DNA from: Synergistaceae bacterium
GTDB taxonomy: Bacteria > Synergistota > Synergistia > Synergistales > Aminobacteriaceae
Reading direction: 5' to 3'
Assembly: GCA_018436725.1 (NCBI GenBank)
Contig: JAHDKT010000067.1
Coordinates: 49,452 to 113,451 of the forward strand
Length of the DNA: 64,000 nt
Below are positions 17,375 to 26,783 of the stretch, one piece after another. The position numbers and the translations under genes are program-made. A model generated the notes under the pieces. The model was not told where the DNA came from and searched no databases. It worked only from the letters and a program-made list of their open reading frames with translations. Every line of letters begins with the position of its first letter. Positions within the stretch are counted from its first letter, which is position 1.

Positions 17375-17443
17375 CGCAAGTACAATGCATATCATCCGCA
17401 AGGAAAGTTTTCAACATCAGTTCATAACGGAGGAGAGAAAACA

Positions 17444-18187
17444 ATGAAAAAACTGCTGTTCGCACTTCTCGCGCTGCTGGTTCTGGGAACCGCCGGATGG
17501 GCCAACGTCATGGCCAAGGACGTGCTTCTCGTCGGCACGGAGAGCACCTACCCCCCTTACGAGTTCCGCGACGAGAACAATCAGCTCAAAGGCTTCGACA
17601 TCGACATGATGGAGGCAATAGCGGCGAAGATCGGAAAGAAGATCGAGTGGGTCGATATGCCGTTCGACAGTCTTATCCCTTCCCTTCTCGCGAAGAAGAT
17701 CGACATCGTCGCCGCCGGAATGAGCGCCACCGAGGAGCGGGCGAAGAGAGTGGCGTTTTCGACCAATTACGAGATATCGATCAGCGCGTTTATCGTAGCT
17801 GCGGGGAACGAAACGTTGAAAACCCTCGACGACATGAAGGGAACGACCATCGCCGTACAGCTCGGGACGGTTCAGGAGACCTACTCCAACTCGCTGGAGG
17901 GCGTCGTCGTCAAATCCTTCCAGAAATTCGACGACTGCGTTCGCGAAGTGATTCTGGGGCGCGTCGACGCGACGCTGATGGATACTCCGGTCGCGAAGAG
18001 CTACGTCGAGCACAAGGACTTCCAGGGGAAGATCAAGATCGCCTTCGAGCAGGAAATCACAGGCTCCGGCAAGGCGCTGGCAATGAATCTGGGCGAGACC
18101 GAGCTTATTGAAGCGGTGAACAAAGCGCTTGCCGAACTCGAGACGAGCGGCGAACTCGCCGCCATGAAAGCGCAGTGGTTCAAGTAA
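17444..18187 (+). CDS. Amino acid ABC transporter substrate-binding protein (SBP_bac_3 family), orphan
   Basis: A 247-residue secreted binding protein with signal peptide MKKLLFALLALLVLGTAGWA. The mature start is VLLVGTESTYPPYEF, followed by GFDIDMMEAIA, FDSLIPSLLAKKIDIVAAGMSATEERAKRVAFS and the second lobe TTIAVQLGTVQETY. The ligand-contact pattern is that of polar or basic amino-acid binders, but the substrate cannot be read from sequence. Start at 17444 (GGAGGAGAG upstream). No permease or ATPase lies beside it, and its own promoter and terminator bracket it. It must work with a transporter encoded elsewhere. Confidence 0.9.
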   Translation: MKKLLFALLALLVLGTAGWANVMAKDVLLVGTESTYPPYEFRDENNQLKGFDIDMMEAIAAKIGKKIEWVDMPFDSLIPSLLAKKIDIVAAGMSATEERAKRVAFSTNYEISISAFIVAAGNETLKTLDDMKGTTIAVQLGTVQETYSNSLEGVVVKSFQKFDDCVREVILGRVDATLMDTPVAKSYVEHKDFQGKIKIAFEQEITGSGKALAMNLGETELIEAVNKALAELETSGELAAMKAQWFK

Positions 18188-18218
18188 CTCCCCGCACGGA
18201 GGCAGTCGGAAAACGCAC

Positions 18219-18258
18219 AAAAGGGCGCCCTTCCGTTATGAAGAGCGCCCTTTTTTAT
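18219..18258. terminator. Bidirectional rho-independent terminator
   Basis: AAAAGGGCGCCCTTC (18219-18233) pairs with GAAGAGCGCCCTTTT (18240-18254) with one mismatch and a 6-base loop. TTTTTT follows on the (+) strand and AAAA precedes it, giving a U-run for either direction. It lies between the convergent binding-protein and response-regulator genes. Confidence 0.85.
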
Positions 18259-18899
18259 TGCGGCGCCCCGCCCGAAGACAAGGCGGGAACAGCGTAATAC
18301 GTTTTGGGACGCCCCGGACGGCCGTCCTGCGCACCGGCGCTTCGGACGACCAGCCCTCGTTCGGCGAGATACTCAAGATACCTGTGCGCCGTCACATACG
18401 CGAGCCCGCACGCGGAGGCGACATCGTCGCAGTCCTTGGGCGAGCTGAACTCCTTCAGTTTTTCAAGAACCTTGCGCATCGTATCCTTGCTGACGCCCTT
18501 CTTCCGTTCTTCCCAGTTCAGCTGCTCCCTGTGGGCGAAGAGTTTCTCGTGCAATCTGATCCTGGCGGTGAAATCCGCAAGGCGGATCGGCTTCGTGATG
18601 AAGTCGTCCGCTCCGGCGAGCATAAGTTGCGAGGCGAGATCTCCGCCGTCCTCCACGGTCAGCGCGATCAGCACCAGCTTCGATGAGAGTTCCCTCGCCT
18701 TGCGGATAAGATGCAGCCCGTTCATCACCGGCATATGATAGTCCACGAGAAGGATGTCCACTTCATCCAGTTTGATCCAGTCGAGGCACTCCTCGGGCGC
18801 ATTCGTGGTGAGCATACGCCAGCCTTCGGTAGCCGCCATGGCCTCAAGCGTGTAGAGAATAGCTCTGTCGTCGTCGATAGCGCCGATATGGAGCGGCAT
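18255..18899 (-). CDS. Response regulator with C-terminal winged-helix domain (CitB/DctR-like)
   Basis: A 214-residue regulator. The receiver (1-125) has acidic residues in IGAIDDDRA, phosphoacceptor Asp in ILLVDYHMPVMNG and Lys in FITKPIRL. A C-terminal helix-turn-helix (about 150-205) contains SPKDCDDVASACGLAYVTAHRYLEYLAERGLV and resembles the DNA-binding part of CitB-type regulators. It starts 35 bases after the histidine kinase gene, so the two form a two-component system. Position downstream of pgsB-pgsC-pgsW-like genes suggests that it regulates that polymer or senses its state (inference). The open frame to 19103 has no support. Confidence 0.88.
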   Translation of the reverse strand: MPLHIGAIDDDRAILYTLEAMAATEGWRMLTTNAPEECLDWIKLDEVDILLVDYHMPVMNGLHLIRKARELSSKLVLIALTVEDGGDLASQLMLAGADDFITKPIRLADFTARIRLHEKLFAHREQLNWEERKKGVSKDTMRKVLEKLKEFSSPKDCDDVASACGLAYVTAHRYLEYLAERGLVVRSAGAQDGRPGRPKTYYAVPALSSGGAPQ

Positions 18900-18934
18900 T
18901 TCATCGCATCCTTTCCTGGTGTTTTCTCCCGGGT

Positions 18935-20443
18935 TCACTGAGAACGGGAGGTCCGAAGGGGATTTCTGTCCAGCAGAATCACCGCGCGCGCTCCTCCCTT
19001 CGAAAGATTCTCCAGAACGAACCGTCCTCCGTGATTCTTTACGACCATTGTAACGTACTGGAGCCCCAATCCGGTTGAGTTCCACCCCGAGGAGCAACTC
19101 CATTCACCTGAGGAAGTCTCTCCGGAAGAGGCTTCCTCCTCTTCGTCCTCACTCCGCGTCCTCACTCCGGGGCCCTCGTCGACGATAGCGATTTCAGCCT
19201 GCCCCCCAGCCCCGGAGATACGTATCTCGATCCTGCGTCCCCCGGCGATGCTGTTTGCCCTGTTCGCGTTCTCCAGCAGATTGACCAGCGCCCTGGAGAA
19301 GCGCACCACGTTCACTGTGACGCGCGCGTCGAGAACCTCCTCCTCCGCGGAGAGCGAGACGGTCTCTCTCCAGTCGAACGGGCTGATCTGAGTAAATACG
19401 TACTGCAAAAGATCTCCGATGGAGATGGAGCGCCGAAAATCCTCATGAAGAATCTCCGAGATCATCTCCTCCATTGAACGCCCGGCCTCGACAATGACCG
19501 CGCCGTATTTCCCAGCGCTTCCGGCGCTCTTTCCCGAGGCGATCACATCGGCCAGCCCCATGATGGTCGTCAAAGGTCGTTTCAGGTCGTGAACAAGCTG
19601 TTGCATCTCTACAAGACTCCGGTTCCGCAGGCTCTCTTCCCTTAAAAGCGCGACCTTCTTTTCGCGGTCGTGCAGAAGGGCCAGGCTATGAAGACGCGCC
19701 CCGTAGCTGACGAGGAGTTCCGTGGTGACGACCCCTGAGAAGAAGAGACCGCCGAAGATCGCGCCTCCGGCGCCGTTCAAAAGATTCTCTCTCTCCATGA
19801 GCAGCGCGACGTTCTTTACGGCGGAAGAGAGTTCTCCCCACCCGGCCCCCCACGAAGTGAGCGCCGGGATGATATCCAGCCATTGAAAGGAGAAGACGAA
19901 AAGAGCGAGCGCAATCGTCTTGTACCCCCAATCCGCGATCCCCCTCGTGAGATAGCGCAGAACAAGCACGCTGCTGACGCTGAGCACCGCTGGAAAACCG
20001 AAGTGGAGCTGGATCCCCTCGCCAAGCGATGGGAGAAGAAAATAGGTCACGGGAATAGCGACGACGGGAACGAGCCACGAGAGAAAAGACACCGCGGAGT
20101 GAAGCGCTCCCAGCCCGTTCCCCAGAAGGAACCAGCCGAGATAGAGAGCGATCGCCCTGACCGAGTTCGTCAAGACCAGTATGGAGGCGGCCGCGAGCAG
20201 ATCCCCGCTGTCCATGGTCTCCGGCACTCTGCCGAGGATTTCGAGCACGGGCTTGGGGGAGAGGCCTTGGGCCAACAGCCAGACGCCTAGAAAAAAGAAC
20301 CCGGCGAAAAGAAATTTCTCCGCGCTTCCGCGGGGAAGAAGATCGCCTTTTCCCTCCGCAGCTCCGACCTTCGTCGAGACGTTCTCCGGAAGAAGCGCTT
20401 CCTGCAGGCGCACGCCCTCTTTTCCCGCTCCGGAGACAGTCAT
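18935..20443 (-). CDS. Membrane-bound sensor histidine kinase
   Basis: A 502-residue kinase. About six hydrophobic segments occupy residues 45-270, with little periplasmic loop, suggesting membrane or intramembrane sensing. The HisKA region has LVHDLKRPLTTIMG (phospho-His), the N box is ALVNLLENANRAN, the G1 box DEGPGV and the G2 box STGLGLQYV. Between G1 and G2 the ATP lid holds an insertion of about 25 acidic and Ser/Gly/Trp residues (SEDEEEEASSGETSSGEW), which is unusual. The ATG overlaps the stop of the PgsW-like gene by 4 bases, tying the kinase translationally to the pgs genes. Confidence 0.88.
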   Translation of the reverse strand: MTVSGAGKEGVRLQEALLPENVSTKVGAAEGKGDLLPRGSAEKFLFAGFFFLGVWLLAQGLSPKPVLEILGRVPETMDSGDLLAAASILVLTNSVRAIALYLGWFLLGNGLGALHSAVSFLSWLVPVVAIPVTYFLLPSLGEGIQLHFGFPAVLSVSSVLVLRYLTRGIADWGYKTIALALFVFSFQWLDIIPALTSWGAGWGELSSAVKNVALLMERENLLNGAGGAIFGGLFFSGVVTTELLVSYGARLHSLALLHDREKKVALLREESLRNRSLVEMQQLVHDLKRPLTTIMGLADVIASGKSAGSAGKYGAVIVEAGRSMEEMISEILHEDFRRSISIGDLLQYVFTQISPFDWRETVSLSAEEEVLDARVTVNVVRFSRALVNLLENANRANSIAGGRRIEIRISGAGGQAEIAIVDEGPGVRTRSEDEEEEASSGETSSGEWSCSSGWNSTGLGLQYVTMVVKNHGGRFVLENLSKGGARAVILLDRNPLRTSRSQ

Positions 20444-21504
20444 TCGTCCCTCCTCCAGCGGCGGAAACGAAACAGAAAGAGGATATAGAACACAAGCCCG
20501 GCCGCGCAGACGGCGTCTCCCCGTCCTCCGCCGAATCGGGGGCGGGGAGGAGCGTCGTAGGGAATACCGGCGCTCCGTGCGAGCGAACGAAGGTTCAGAA
20601 AGTGGAGCACCGGAACTCCGGAGGCGAGAACTTCCCGAAACACACCATCCCCCGCCTCCATTCGAAAGATGTCGTCCTTCCTATAGAGGCCGCCTGCCGG
20701 AGGGACGATCTCCTCTCCTCCGAAGGTGCTGTGCGATCCTCCGACGGCGAGAACGAGGCGGGGTTTCGCCGCAAGAAGCAGCTCGCTCTTCCGCACGATC
20801 ATCTCACGGAGACTCCGCGCCTCAAGAAGCGACACACCGTCCTCCGACGCGGCGGCGACAAGCGCCGCTTTCCCTTCGGGAGACATATCCAAGCCTGATT
20901 CGTTTCTGCCTCCCAGCGTATACCAGTCGGGTATATGGGCGAGAAACCCTCCGCTCCTCAGAAGAGAGGTCATCCTCGGCCAGAGCATTTCCGGGATGTT
21001 GGCCCCCCATGTGGAGGAGCCGAGCGAGTGAATCCATACGACACGAAGCCCCAAGTGTTCCGCGGCGACAAGCAGGGAGAAGACCAGGCCCGGAAATGAA
21101 GATGAGGAGATCATCGCCACGGCGTCTCCTTCACGAAGTCCCAGAGTTCGGAACTCCCGCAGCGCATAGACGCTCCAAAGAGGGTCGGCGGCGGTTCTCT
21201 TGGCTTCAAGCGGCCCGAGGGTTGTAGTGACGGGACTCCATTCGATACCTATGAAACCCGTCCTCCACGGATCGATTTTTTCGAAATCGTATTCCGGATA
21301 CAATGAAGGCACCCCGGAGCTGTCCCGCCAAGCGGCGAGGCTCTGCTGACCGGCACGTACCTTTCTCCAGAGCGCCGCTTCCTCCTCGGTGAGAAGGGAA
21401 GCCCCCTGAAAAAACCAGAGAAAGGCAAGAACAAAGGCCGGAACAAGCAGGCTCCACCGCGCCTTGCGAGCAAAAGCGCGCGACCGGGCGATCCACCCGT
21501 TCAA
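20440..21504 (-). CDS. pgsW: Poly-gamma-glutamate system protein, PgsW-like
   Basis: A 354-residue protein with one N-terminal membrane segment (LLVPAFVLAFLWFFQG), a large soluble domain and a C-terminal hydrophobic segment (AAGLVFYILFLFRFRRW). I recognise it as the PgsW-like family found beside pgsB and pgsC in systems that lack the usual pgsA. The biochemical role is unknown to me. The start is taken as TTG at 21504, which overlaps the pgsC stop (TTGA) and has GGGGGTG 7 bases upstream. The open frame upstream of it lies out of frame over pgsC. The stop overlaps the histidine kinase start. Confidence 0.72.
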   Translation of the reverse strand: MNGWIARSRAFARKARWSLLVPAFVLAFLWFFQGASLLTEEEAALWRKVRAGQQSLAAWRDSSGVPSLYPEYDFEKIDPWRTGFIGIEWSPVTTTLGPLEAKRTAADPLWSVYALREFRTLGLREGDAVAMISSSSFPGLVFSLLVAAEHLGLRVVWIHSLGSSTWGANIPEMLWPRMTSLLRSGGFLAHIPDWYTLGGRNESGLDMSPEGKAALVAAASEDGVSLLEARSLREMIVRKSELLLAAKPRLVLAVGGSHSTFGGEEIVPPAGGLYRKDDIFRMEAGDGVFREVLASGVPVLHFLNLRSLARSAGIPYDAPPRPRFGGGRGDAVCAAGLVFYILFLFRFRRWRRDE

Positions 21505-21938
21505 AAAAGCACCCCCGCGGAGAGCAAGAGACGCGCGGCCATCGCGGCGGCAATGGATGTGGAAAGCGCTGCGCCTACGGTCGGAAGCACCCCCTGGCGC
21601 TGCATGTCGGCGCCGAGGAGCCCGGGGACGACCCATCCTATCCATAGTTGGGAGAGCGGCGCGCCCCATCCTATGCACAGTCTGACGCCGAGGGCGAACA
21701 GCAGCGCGATCCCCGTTCGTTGCCTCCCGTACACTCCGACCATACGCACAGCCAACGAAACAAGAACCGAGACGCCTGCGCCGAGAAGGAACGCAGCGGC
21801 GATACGCTCCGGTGAATCAAGTTCAAGGGCGAGAAACCCCGGCGTTATGATGCCTCCCGGCGAAAACCCCGTCCGGTGGAAGAAGAACATGCCCAAGGCA
21901 ATCCCAAGCCCTATCAGGAGCACATGGTGGTCGGTCAC
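21501..21938 (-). CDS. pgsC: Poly-gamma-glutamate biosynthesis protein PgsC/CapC
   Basis: A 145-residue integral membrane protein with about five hydrophobic segments and the family start GIALGMFFFHRTGFSPGGIITPGFLAL. PgsC/CapC forms the membrane part of poly-gamma-glutamate synthetase with PgsB. The length matches the family (about 150). It overlaps pgsB by 4 bases and the PgsW-like gene by 4 bases, so all are translationally coupled. Confidence 0.88.
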   Translation of the reverse strand: MTDHHVLLIGLGIALGMFFFHRTGFSPGGIITPGFLALELDSPERIAAAFLLGAGVSVLVSLAVRMVGVYGRQRTGIALLFALGVRLCIGWGAPLSQLWIGWVVPGLLGADMQRQGVLPTVGAALSTSIAAAMAARLLLSAGVLF

Positions 21939-22993
21939 GATACGACACCTCGCCTTTCACGCATTTTCTCTTCCCGTTTCGATTCAAGATACTCCAGCGG
22001 CGTCCCCGCCACGTTGCCGCAACCGAAGACCTTCCCTTCGCCCCGGACGAACCGTGCAAGAGACTCCGCGCCGTAAAGCGGCGTACCGACGGCGGGAGAC
22101 GGGATGAAGAGGGGGCGGCCGCCGGTAAGGCACACTTTTTTCCACGGAAAGGAGCGAAGCCACGGGAGAAAGGCCCCGAGGCGGCCGACACGGTCTTTCC
22201 GTGCGTTGAAAAGAATGGTGGTCTCTTCTCTGATCCATCCGACCGAACGGAAGAGCTGTTCGGTCGATTCGGGATCGTTGGCGGAAAAGGCGGCTGCAAG
22301 CAGCCCCTCTTCCTCACGGAAGAGGGCGAAGTCGGCAATGTCGGGTGGAAGCATTGCGGCCGCGGCACGCCCCCGTCGTTCGTCGAAACCGAAAAACCCG
22401 CAGACAGCCCCTGTGATGGCCAGATGCGTATCTTGGAAACAGCCTCCGTCTTCGCAGGGAAGAAGGCGGCACGCGTTTTCGGAGAGCAGACTGCGTACGA
22501 ACGGTTTTTCCGCGACCGCCCCGGGGAGAAAGACCGGATGCTCCGGAGCGGAGGCGCTTCCTATACCGGAACAGAGAGCGCGGGCGGCATTTTCCTCTCC
22601 TTTTCCCCAGACCTCTTCATGGTCGGGGCGGACGTTCGTCAGCACGGAACAGTTCGGCTTCAACCAAAGGAAGGCAAGCGGCTGAAGCTCCGGGGCGACG
22701 GCGCTGTTCTCCATCACCACGGCGTCCGTCCCCGAAGGAAGCGAATGAAGCCACCAGCGCATCTCCTCGACGCTCGTAGGGCTGGAACGCAGCAGCAGCG
22801 TCTCTTCAAGAAGAGAGGACGGCGGCGTTCCCGGACACAGTTCTCTCGGCAGAACTCCGGTGATCCGCCCTCGCACGTTCAGACCGAAGGCGGAAAGAGC
22901 CGCCGAGAGCAGACGCACAACGGAGCTTTTTCCGCGGCTTCCGGTGACAAGTATTCGCAGAGGAATCAAGCGTATTCTATCCATGGAAAACAT
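21935..22993 (-). CDS. pgsB: Poly-gamma-glutamate synthase PgsB/CapB
   Basis: A 352-residue Mur-ligase-like ATP-dependent amide ligase. The P-loop is ILVTGSRGKSSVVRLLSAAL, and NCSVLTNVRPDHEEVWGKG is the conserved central motif (TNvRpDH) of CapB. It polymerises glutamate through gamma-carboxyl bonds. The ATG at 22993 has AAAAGGTG close upstream; a second ATG lies at 22984. A terminator behind deoC ends only about 20 bases upstream of the start, so pgsB expression must use read-through or a promoter I did not find. No pgsA/capA homologue is adjacent. Confidence 0.88.
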   Translation of the reverse strand: MFSMDRIRLIPLRILVTGSRGKSSVVRLLSAALSAFGLNVRGRITGVLPRELCPGTPPSSLLEETLLLRSSPTSVEEMRWWLHSLPSGTDAVVMENSAVAPELQPLAFLWLKPNCSVLTNVRPDHEEVWGKGEENAARALCSGIGSASAPEHPVFLPGAVAEKPFVRSLLSENACRLLPCEDGGCFQDTHLAITGAVCGFFGFDERRGRAAAAMLPPDIADFALFREEEGLLAAAFSANDPESTEQLFRSVGWIREETTILFNARKDRVGRLGAFLPWLRSFPWKKVCLTGGRPLFIPSPAVGTPLYGAESLARFVRGEGKVFGCGNVAGTPLEYLESKREEKMRERRGVVS

Positions 22994-23014
22994 TGTACAC
23001 CTTTTGGAGACAAT

Positions 23015-23062
23015 GAAAAAACGCGAGGTTTCCGTGGCGTGTCCGATCCTCGAAAACCTCGC
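23015..23062 (-). terminator. Rho-independent terminator after deoC
   Basis: On the (-) strand, GCGAGGTTT (23054-23062) pairs with AAACCTCGC (23023-23031) and is followed by GTTTTTTC. It lies 11 bases after the deoC stop and just before pgsB. Confidence 0.75.
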
Positions 23063-23072
23063 TCCGATCGCC

Positions 23073-23723
23073 TTACGGAGTGCAGATCTTCACCGAGGCG
23101 GACGCGCCTATACGCGACGCTCCGGCGGCGATCATCCGTTCCGCGTCTTCCCGCGTACGGATGCCGCCGGACGCCTTTACTCCCAGCCGGTCGCCCACGG
23201 TGCGCCGCATCGACGACACATCCTCGACCGTTGCGCCGCCCGTCGAAAAGCCGGTCGATGTTTTTACAAAGTGCGCTCCCGCCTCCTCGGCGAGGCGACA
23301 GGCCAGCTCTTTTTGCTCGTCGGTAAGAAGGCAGGCTTCTATGATCACCTTCACAAGCGCTCCTTCGGCGGCCTGCACTACCGCGCGGATGTCCTCCCGC
23401 ACGGCGGCCGTTTCCCCGGAACGCAGTCGTCCCACTGAGAGCACCATATCTATCTCCTCGGCGCCGCGAGAAACTGCGTCCGCTGTTTCAAAAGCCTTCG
23501 CCGCAGACGTTCCCGCGCCTAGCGGAAATCCGACGACGACGCAGGTCTTCACACCGCTTCCTTTCAGTTCGTTTGCAGCCAGCTCGGCGAATCCCCCGTT
23601 CACGCACACGGACGCGAAACCGAAATCTCTCGCTTCCGCGCACAGCTTCCGCACATCCTCCGCGGTGGCCTCGGGCTTCAGGAGTGTATGGTCGATGTAC
23701 TTCGCAAGATCACCGGTGTTCAT
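23073..23723 (-). CDS. deoC: Deoxyribose-phosphate aldolase
   Basis: A 216-residue class I aldolase that splits 2-deoxyribose 5-phosphate into acetaldehyde and glyceraldehyde 3-phosphate. Landmarks are [44 protein letters not shown] (proton-relay lysine) and [18 protein letters not shown] (Schiff-base lysine). ASGGIR forms the phosphate-binding turn. It overlaps the upstream sugar kinase by 4 bases and is the last gene of the sugar operon. Confidence 0.94.
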   Translation of the reverse strand: MNTGDLAKYIDHTLLKPEATAEDVRKLCAEARDFGFASVCVNGGFAELAANELKGSGVKTCVVVGFPLGAGTSAAKAFETADAVSRGAEEIDMVLSVGRLRSGETAAVREDIRAVVQAAEGALVKVIIEACLLTDEQKELACRLAEEAGAHFVKTSTGFSTGGATVEDVSSMRRTVGDRLGVKASGGIRTREDAERMIAAGASRIGASASVKICTP

Positions 23724-24652
23724 GACTTCATCCCCTCAAGAACCTCGGAAAACTCCTTCATTCCGATGAACGACTTCTGGGTCCCCGGCTTCATCGTGGA
23801 GATAGCCGCGTACCGATTGGCCATTCTCATAGCTTCGACGATGTTGCCGGACTGCAGAAGATAATAAGCGAAGCTTCCTATAAAAGCGTCTCCCGCCCCT
23901 GTGGAGTCCGTTGATTTGACTGCGAAAGGCTCGACATGAACTTCTTCGTTCTCGTTCACAAGAAGCGAACCCTTGGCGCCGAGCGTCACGATGACGTTAC
24001 GCGCGCCCTTTTCGACAAGACTGCGCGCCGCAGCGACGATCTCGTCCATAGTCCCGACAGGCATTCTGGAAATAATTTCGAGTTCTGTTTCGTTAGGGAC
24101 AAGAAAATCCGCCTGCCGTACATATTCAAAATCGAGTTCGGCTCCGGGCGCTGGGTTCAAGATCACGGGAATCTTGTGTTTCACGCCGAATTCGATGGCA
24201 TGATAGACCGTTTTCAACGGTACTTCCAGCTGCAGGATGATCAGGTTGCACTTCTTGATATCCTCAGCGGCTCGGTCCACATCCTCCGGAGAAAGCGCGT
24301 TGTTCGCCCCTTTGATAATAAGAATGCTGTTATTCGCCTCTTTATCGACAAAGATCGGCGCCACTCCGTTCGAAGCGCCGACGACGACATCCACATAGCG
24401 GGAGTCTATACCGTTCTCCTCGAAATTGCGCTTCACCTCAAGGCCGAAGATATCGTCTCCCACTTTCGAAACCATCAGCACGTCCGCACCCAGTCTCGCC
24501 AACGCTACTGCTTGGTTCGCACCTTTTCCTCCGAACCCTATATCGAAATGAGGAGCCTCGACGGTCTCTCCGAGCTTGGGCATCCTGTCGATAAGTGTGA
24601 CCAAATCAATCATATTGCTTCCGATGACAGCCGCTTTCGGTCGTGCGTTCAT
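23720..24652 (-). CDS. PfkB-family sugar kinase (ribokinase / deoxyribokinase)
   Basis: A 310-residue kinase with the ribokinase signature [18 protein letters not shown] near the N-terminus and the C-terminal catalytic [19 protein letters not shown] (catalytic Asp in GAGD). The neighbouring deoC makes 2-deoxyribose the most economical substrate, with ribose as the alternative. Start ATG 24652 has AGGGGG upstream. Confidence 0.88.
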   Translation of the reverse strand: MNARPKAAVIGSNMIDLVTLIDRMPKLGETVEAPHFDIGFGGKGANQAVALARLGADVLMVSKVGDDIFGLEVKRNFEENGIDSRYVDVVVGASNGVAPIFVDKEANNSILIIKGANNALSPEDVDRAAEDIKKCNLIILQLEVPLKTVYHAIEFGVKHKIPVILNPAPGAELDFEYVRQADFLVPNETELEIISRMPVGTMDEIVAAARSLVEKGARNVIVTLGAKGSLLVNENEEVHVEPFAVKSTDSTGAGDAFIGSFAYYLLQSGNIVEAMRMANRYAAISTMKPGTQKSFIGMKEFSEVLEGMKS

Positions 24653-24682
24653 TCCATTTCCCCCTGTCGTATGTGGTGCCTT

Positions 24683-25759
24683 TCAGGAAATCCGTATCTT
24701 CTTCTCGTACACGTCGCCCCGTGCGCTGTCCAGAGCCCCCGCCCGGATACGGAACACAACCGAAGCGTTTCCGGCAAGCGATCGGACATTACCTTTTTTC
24801 TTCTCCGCAGCATACCCCTCAGGTTCGCATGTCGACGGAAGGATACCAAGGACCTTTTGATTTTTGTTTTTCAATATCCATCGAACATGATGAGAAAACG
24901 CTGCGGTATCGTAAGAAACGTAGTCCGAGGAACCTCCCGGGTGCCGTTGCATGAAATGCGCGTTCCCCTCCGTATCCGCCCGGACGCTGCCGATGAAGAA
25001 GACTATTTCCGGATCGTACACATCCGAGGCGCGGATAACGGCGGTTTCCTTCGGAGCACTCTTCAAACGGGCGAGAAAAGCCAAAAACTCGGGGGTGGGC
25101 TTCACATGTGCGGGGATACTGGTCCGCAAGACCATGGATTCAGCTTCCCAGGGAGCAGTCTGCAAAATTTCGGAGTCATCCCCCGCGAGAAAGTTCAGAT
25201 GGCACATATACATAAGGTCCATAGGATAGTCGCTCCGATTGCGGATCTCCATGGAGATATCGAAGAGCGACGCCCCCTCGCGGAGTTTCACGACAGGAAT
25301 CGCATCGTAAAAATCTCCGAATCCCTTCCGATAGTGAAAAACGCCGGAAAGCGCGAGAAAGCGTCCATTCTCGTCCTCTCCGAAGAGAATGGACGCCTCC
25401 TGATACGAAGCGGTGGTCAACTCTCCGTGAAGGGGGTGATCGTCTTCGGGAGCTGGACAGCCCATGCGAAGGGCGCCGCAGTGCATCATGAACATCCCGT
25501 AGGTATCCACAAGAGTGCGGGTGTCCTCGGGTTCTTGGAATTTCGTGTACATTTTAAGAGATCTGCCGTCGAAGACGGCGTCCCATATCTGCTGGCCGTT
25601 GAAGGGGAGGAGAATCAGATAGCCTTTGGAATTCTCGAGACGCACGGCGGGTACTCCCGTAGAATAGCGAAATAGACTGCACCGAAGTTCTCCCAGCGTG
25701 CACAAGAGCCTTTCTTTCTCGTTGAAAAACGATCTTTCCAGATGAACGACTCCGCTCAT
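24683..25759 (-). CDS. DUF4432 family, aldose 1-epimerase-like protein
   Basis: A 358-residue beta-rich protein of the galactose mutarotase superfamily: GYLILLPFNGQQIWDAVFDG near residue 50, HPLHGELTTASY with the conserved HGE, and YMCHLNFLAGDD. DUF4432 proteins commonly accompany sugar operons and are thought to interconvert sugar anomers or bind sugars, but this member's activity is not established. It sits between permease and kinase genes, consistent with preparing the sugar for phosphorylation. Confidence 0.8.
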   Translation of the reverse strand: MSGVVHLERSFFNEKERLLCTLGELRCSLFRYSTGVPAVRLENSKGYLILLPFNGQQIWDAVFDGRSLKMYTKFQEPEDTRTLVDTYGMFMMHCGALRMGCPAPEDDHPLHGELTTASYQEASILFGEDENGRFLALSGVFHYRKGFGDFYDAIPVVKLREGASLFDISMEIRNRSDYPMDLMYMCHLNFLAGDDSEILQTAPWEAESMVLRTSIPAHVKPTPEFLAFLARLKSAPKETAVIRASDVYDPEIVFFIGSVRADTEGNAHFMQRHPGGSSDYVSYDTAAFSHHVRWILKNKNQKVLGILPSTCEPEGYAAEKKKGNVRSLAGNASVVFRIRAGALDSARGDVYEKKIRIS

Positions 25760-25771
25760 GACGTCACACTC

Positions 25772-26770
25772 CTATGTTTTGTGTCTTTCATTCGTACAGA
25801 AGTTCACTATCATAATCGCAAGCAGAAAAACGCCCCAGATGAACTCTTTGGCGAAATTGCTGAAGCGAAGCATGTTGAACCCGCTGCTCAAAAACTGAAG
25901 AGAGAGCACCGCCATAAGGATGCCGGCGGCGTTTCCATTTCCGCCCGAAGGGTTCGTTCCCCCGAGGACGGCGACGAGGATGGACTGGAGTATGTACGAC
26001 GCCCCGTAGTCCGCTTTCGCGGCGTTGGTTCGGGCGGTCATGATGATCCCAGCGATACTGGCGAGAGCGCCGGAAAGCATATAGGAGAGAACGAGCGTCC
26101 GCGCCGTCCGGATGCCGGAAAAAGCGGCAGCCTTCGCATTCGTTCCCACAAGGTACAGATTGATTCCAAAGACGGTTTTCTTCTGAAGAAGCAAGAAAAG
26201 CAATAGAAAAATCAGGAAGATAATCAATGGAACGCCTATTCCTCCCACGCTCGCATTTCCGATCTCGGAGTACTGCATAGGGAATCCGACGACGGCCGCT
26301 CCCTTTGTGAGCACCACGGCAATACCCGTATACAGCTGCATGGTACCGAGAGTAGCCAAAATCGGGGGTACGGAAAACTTCGCTATCAACACGCCGTTGA
26401 CGAGTCCGCATAGAAGCCCCACGAGTACGGCGAGACATACGACGACGGCGACGAAGAACAGTACGACTTCGTTCGAAGCGCCTTCGGGGAGAAAGCGCAG
26501 GAATACGAATCCCGAGAGAATGCTCGCAAGATTCGCGATGCCGACGATGGATAGATCGATTCCGCCTGTAAGCATGGCGAGCATCATTGCGAGAGAGAGT
26601 ATCCCGAGTTCAGGAAACTGAAAGGACATTGATCGGAGATTGCGCATGGTGAAGAACGTATCGGGGACAAGCCAACTCATCACCGCGAAGGTGAAAAGAG
26701 TGATCGCCGTGAGCTGAAAAATGTTGTTCCCCGTACTCAAAAGCTTACGAAGATGGAATTTGCCGTCCAT
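25772..26770 (-). CDS. Sugar ABC transporter permease (RbsC family), second permease
   Basis: A 332-residue permease with about nine hydrophobic segments and the BPD_transp_2 motifs GGIDLSIVGIANLASI, GLVNGVLIAKFSVPPILATLGTMQLY and GTNAKAAAFSGI. I chose ATG 26770, which has AGGGGGG 8 bases upstream; an ATG at 26791 overlaps the previous gene. It is one of two different permeases, forming a heterodimer as in Lsr or XylH-type carriers with paired permeases. Confidence 0.9.
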   Translation of the reverse strand: MDGKFHLRKLLSTGNNIFQLTAITLFTFAVMSWLVPDTFFTMRNLRSMSFQFPELGILSLAMMLAMLTGGIDLSIVGIANLASILSGFVFLRFLPEGASNEVVLFFVAVVVCLAVLVGLLCGLVNGVLIAKFSVPPILATLGTMQLYTGIAVVLTKGAAVVGFPMQYSEIGNASVGGIGVPLIIFLIFLLLFLLLQKKTVFGINLYLVGTNAKAAAFSGIRTARTLVLSYMLSGALASIAGIIMTARTNAAKADYGASYILQSILVAVLGGTNPSGGNGNAAGILMAVLSLQFLSSGFNMLRFSNFAKEFIWGVFLLAIMIVNFCTNERHKT

Positions 26771-26783
26771 TTTTTCGCCCCCC

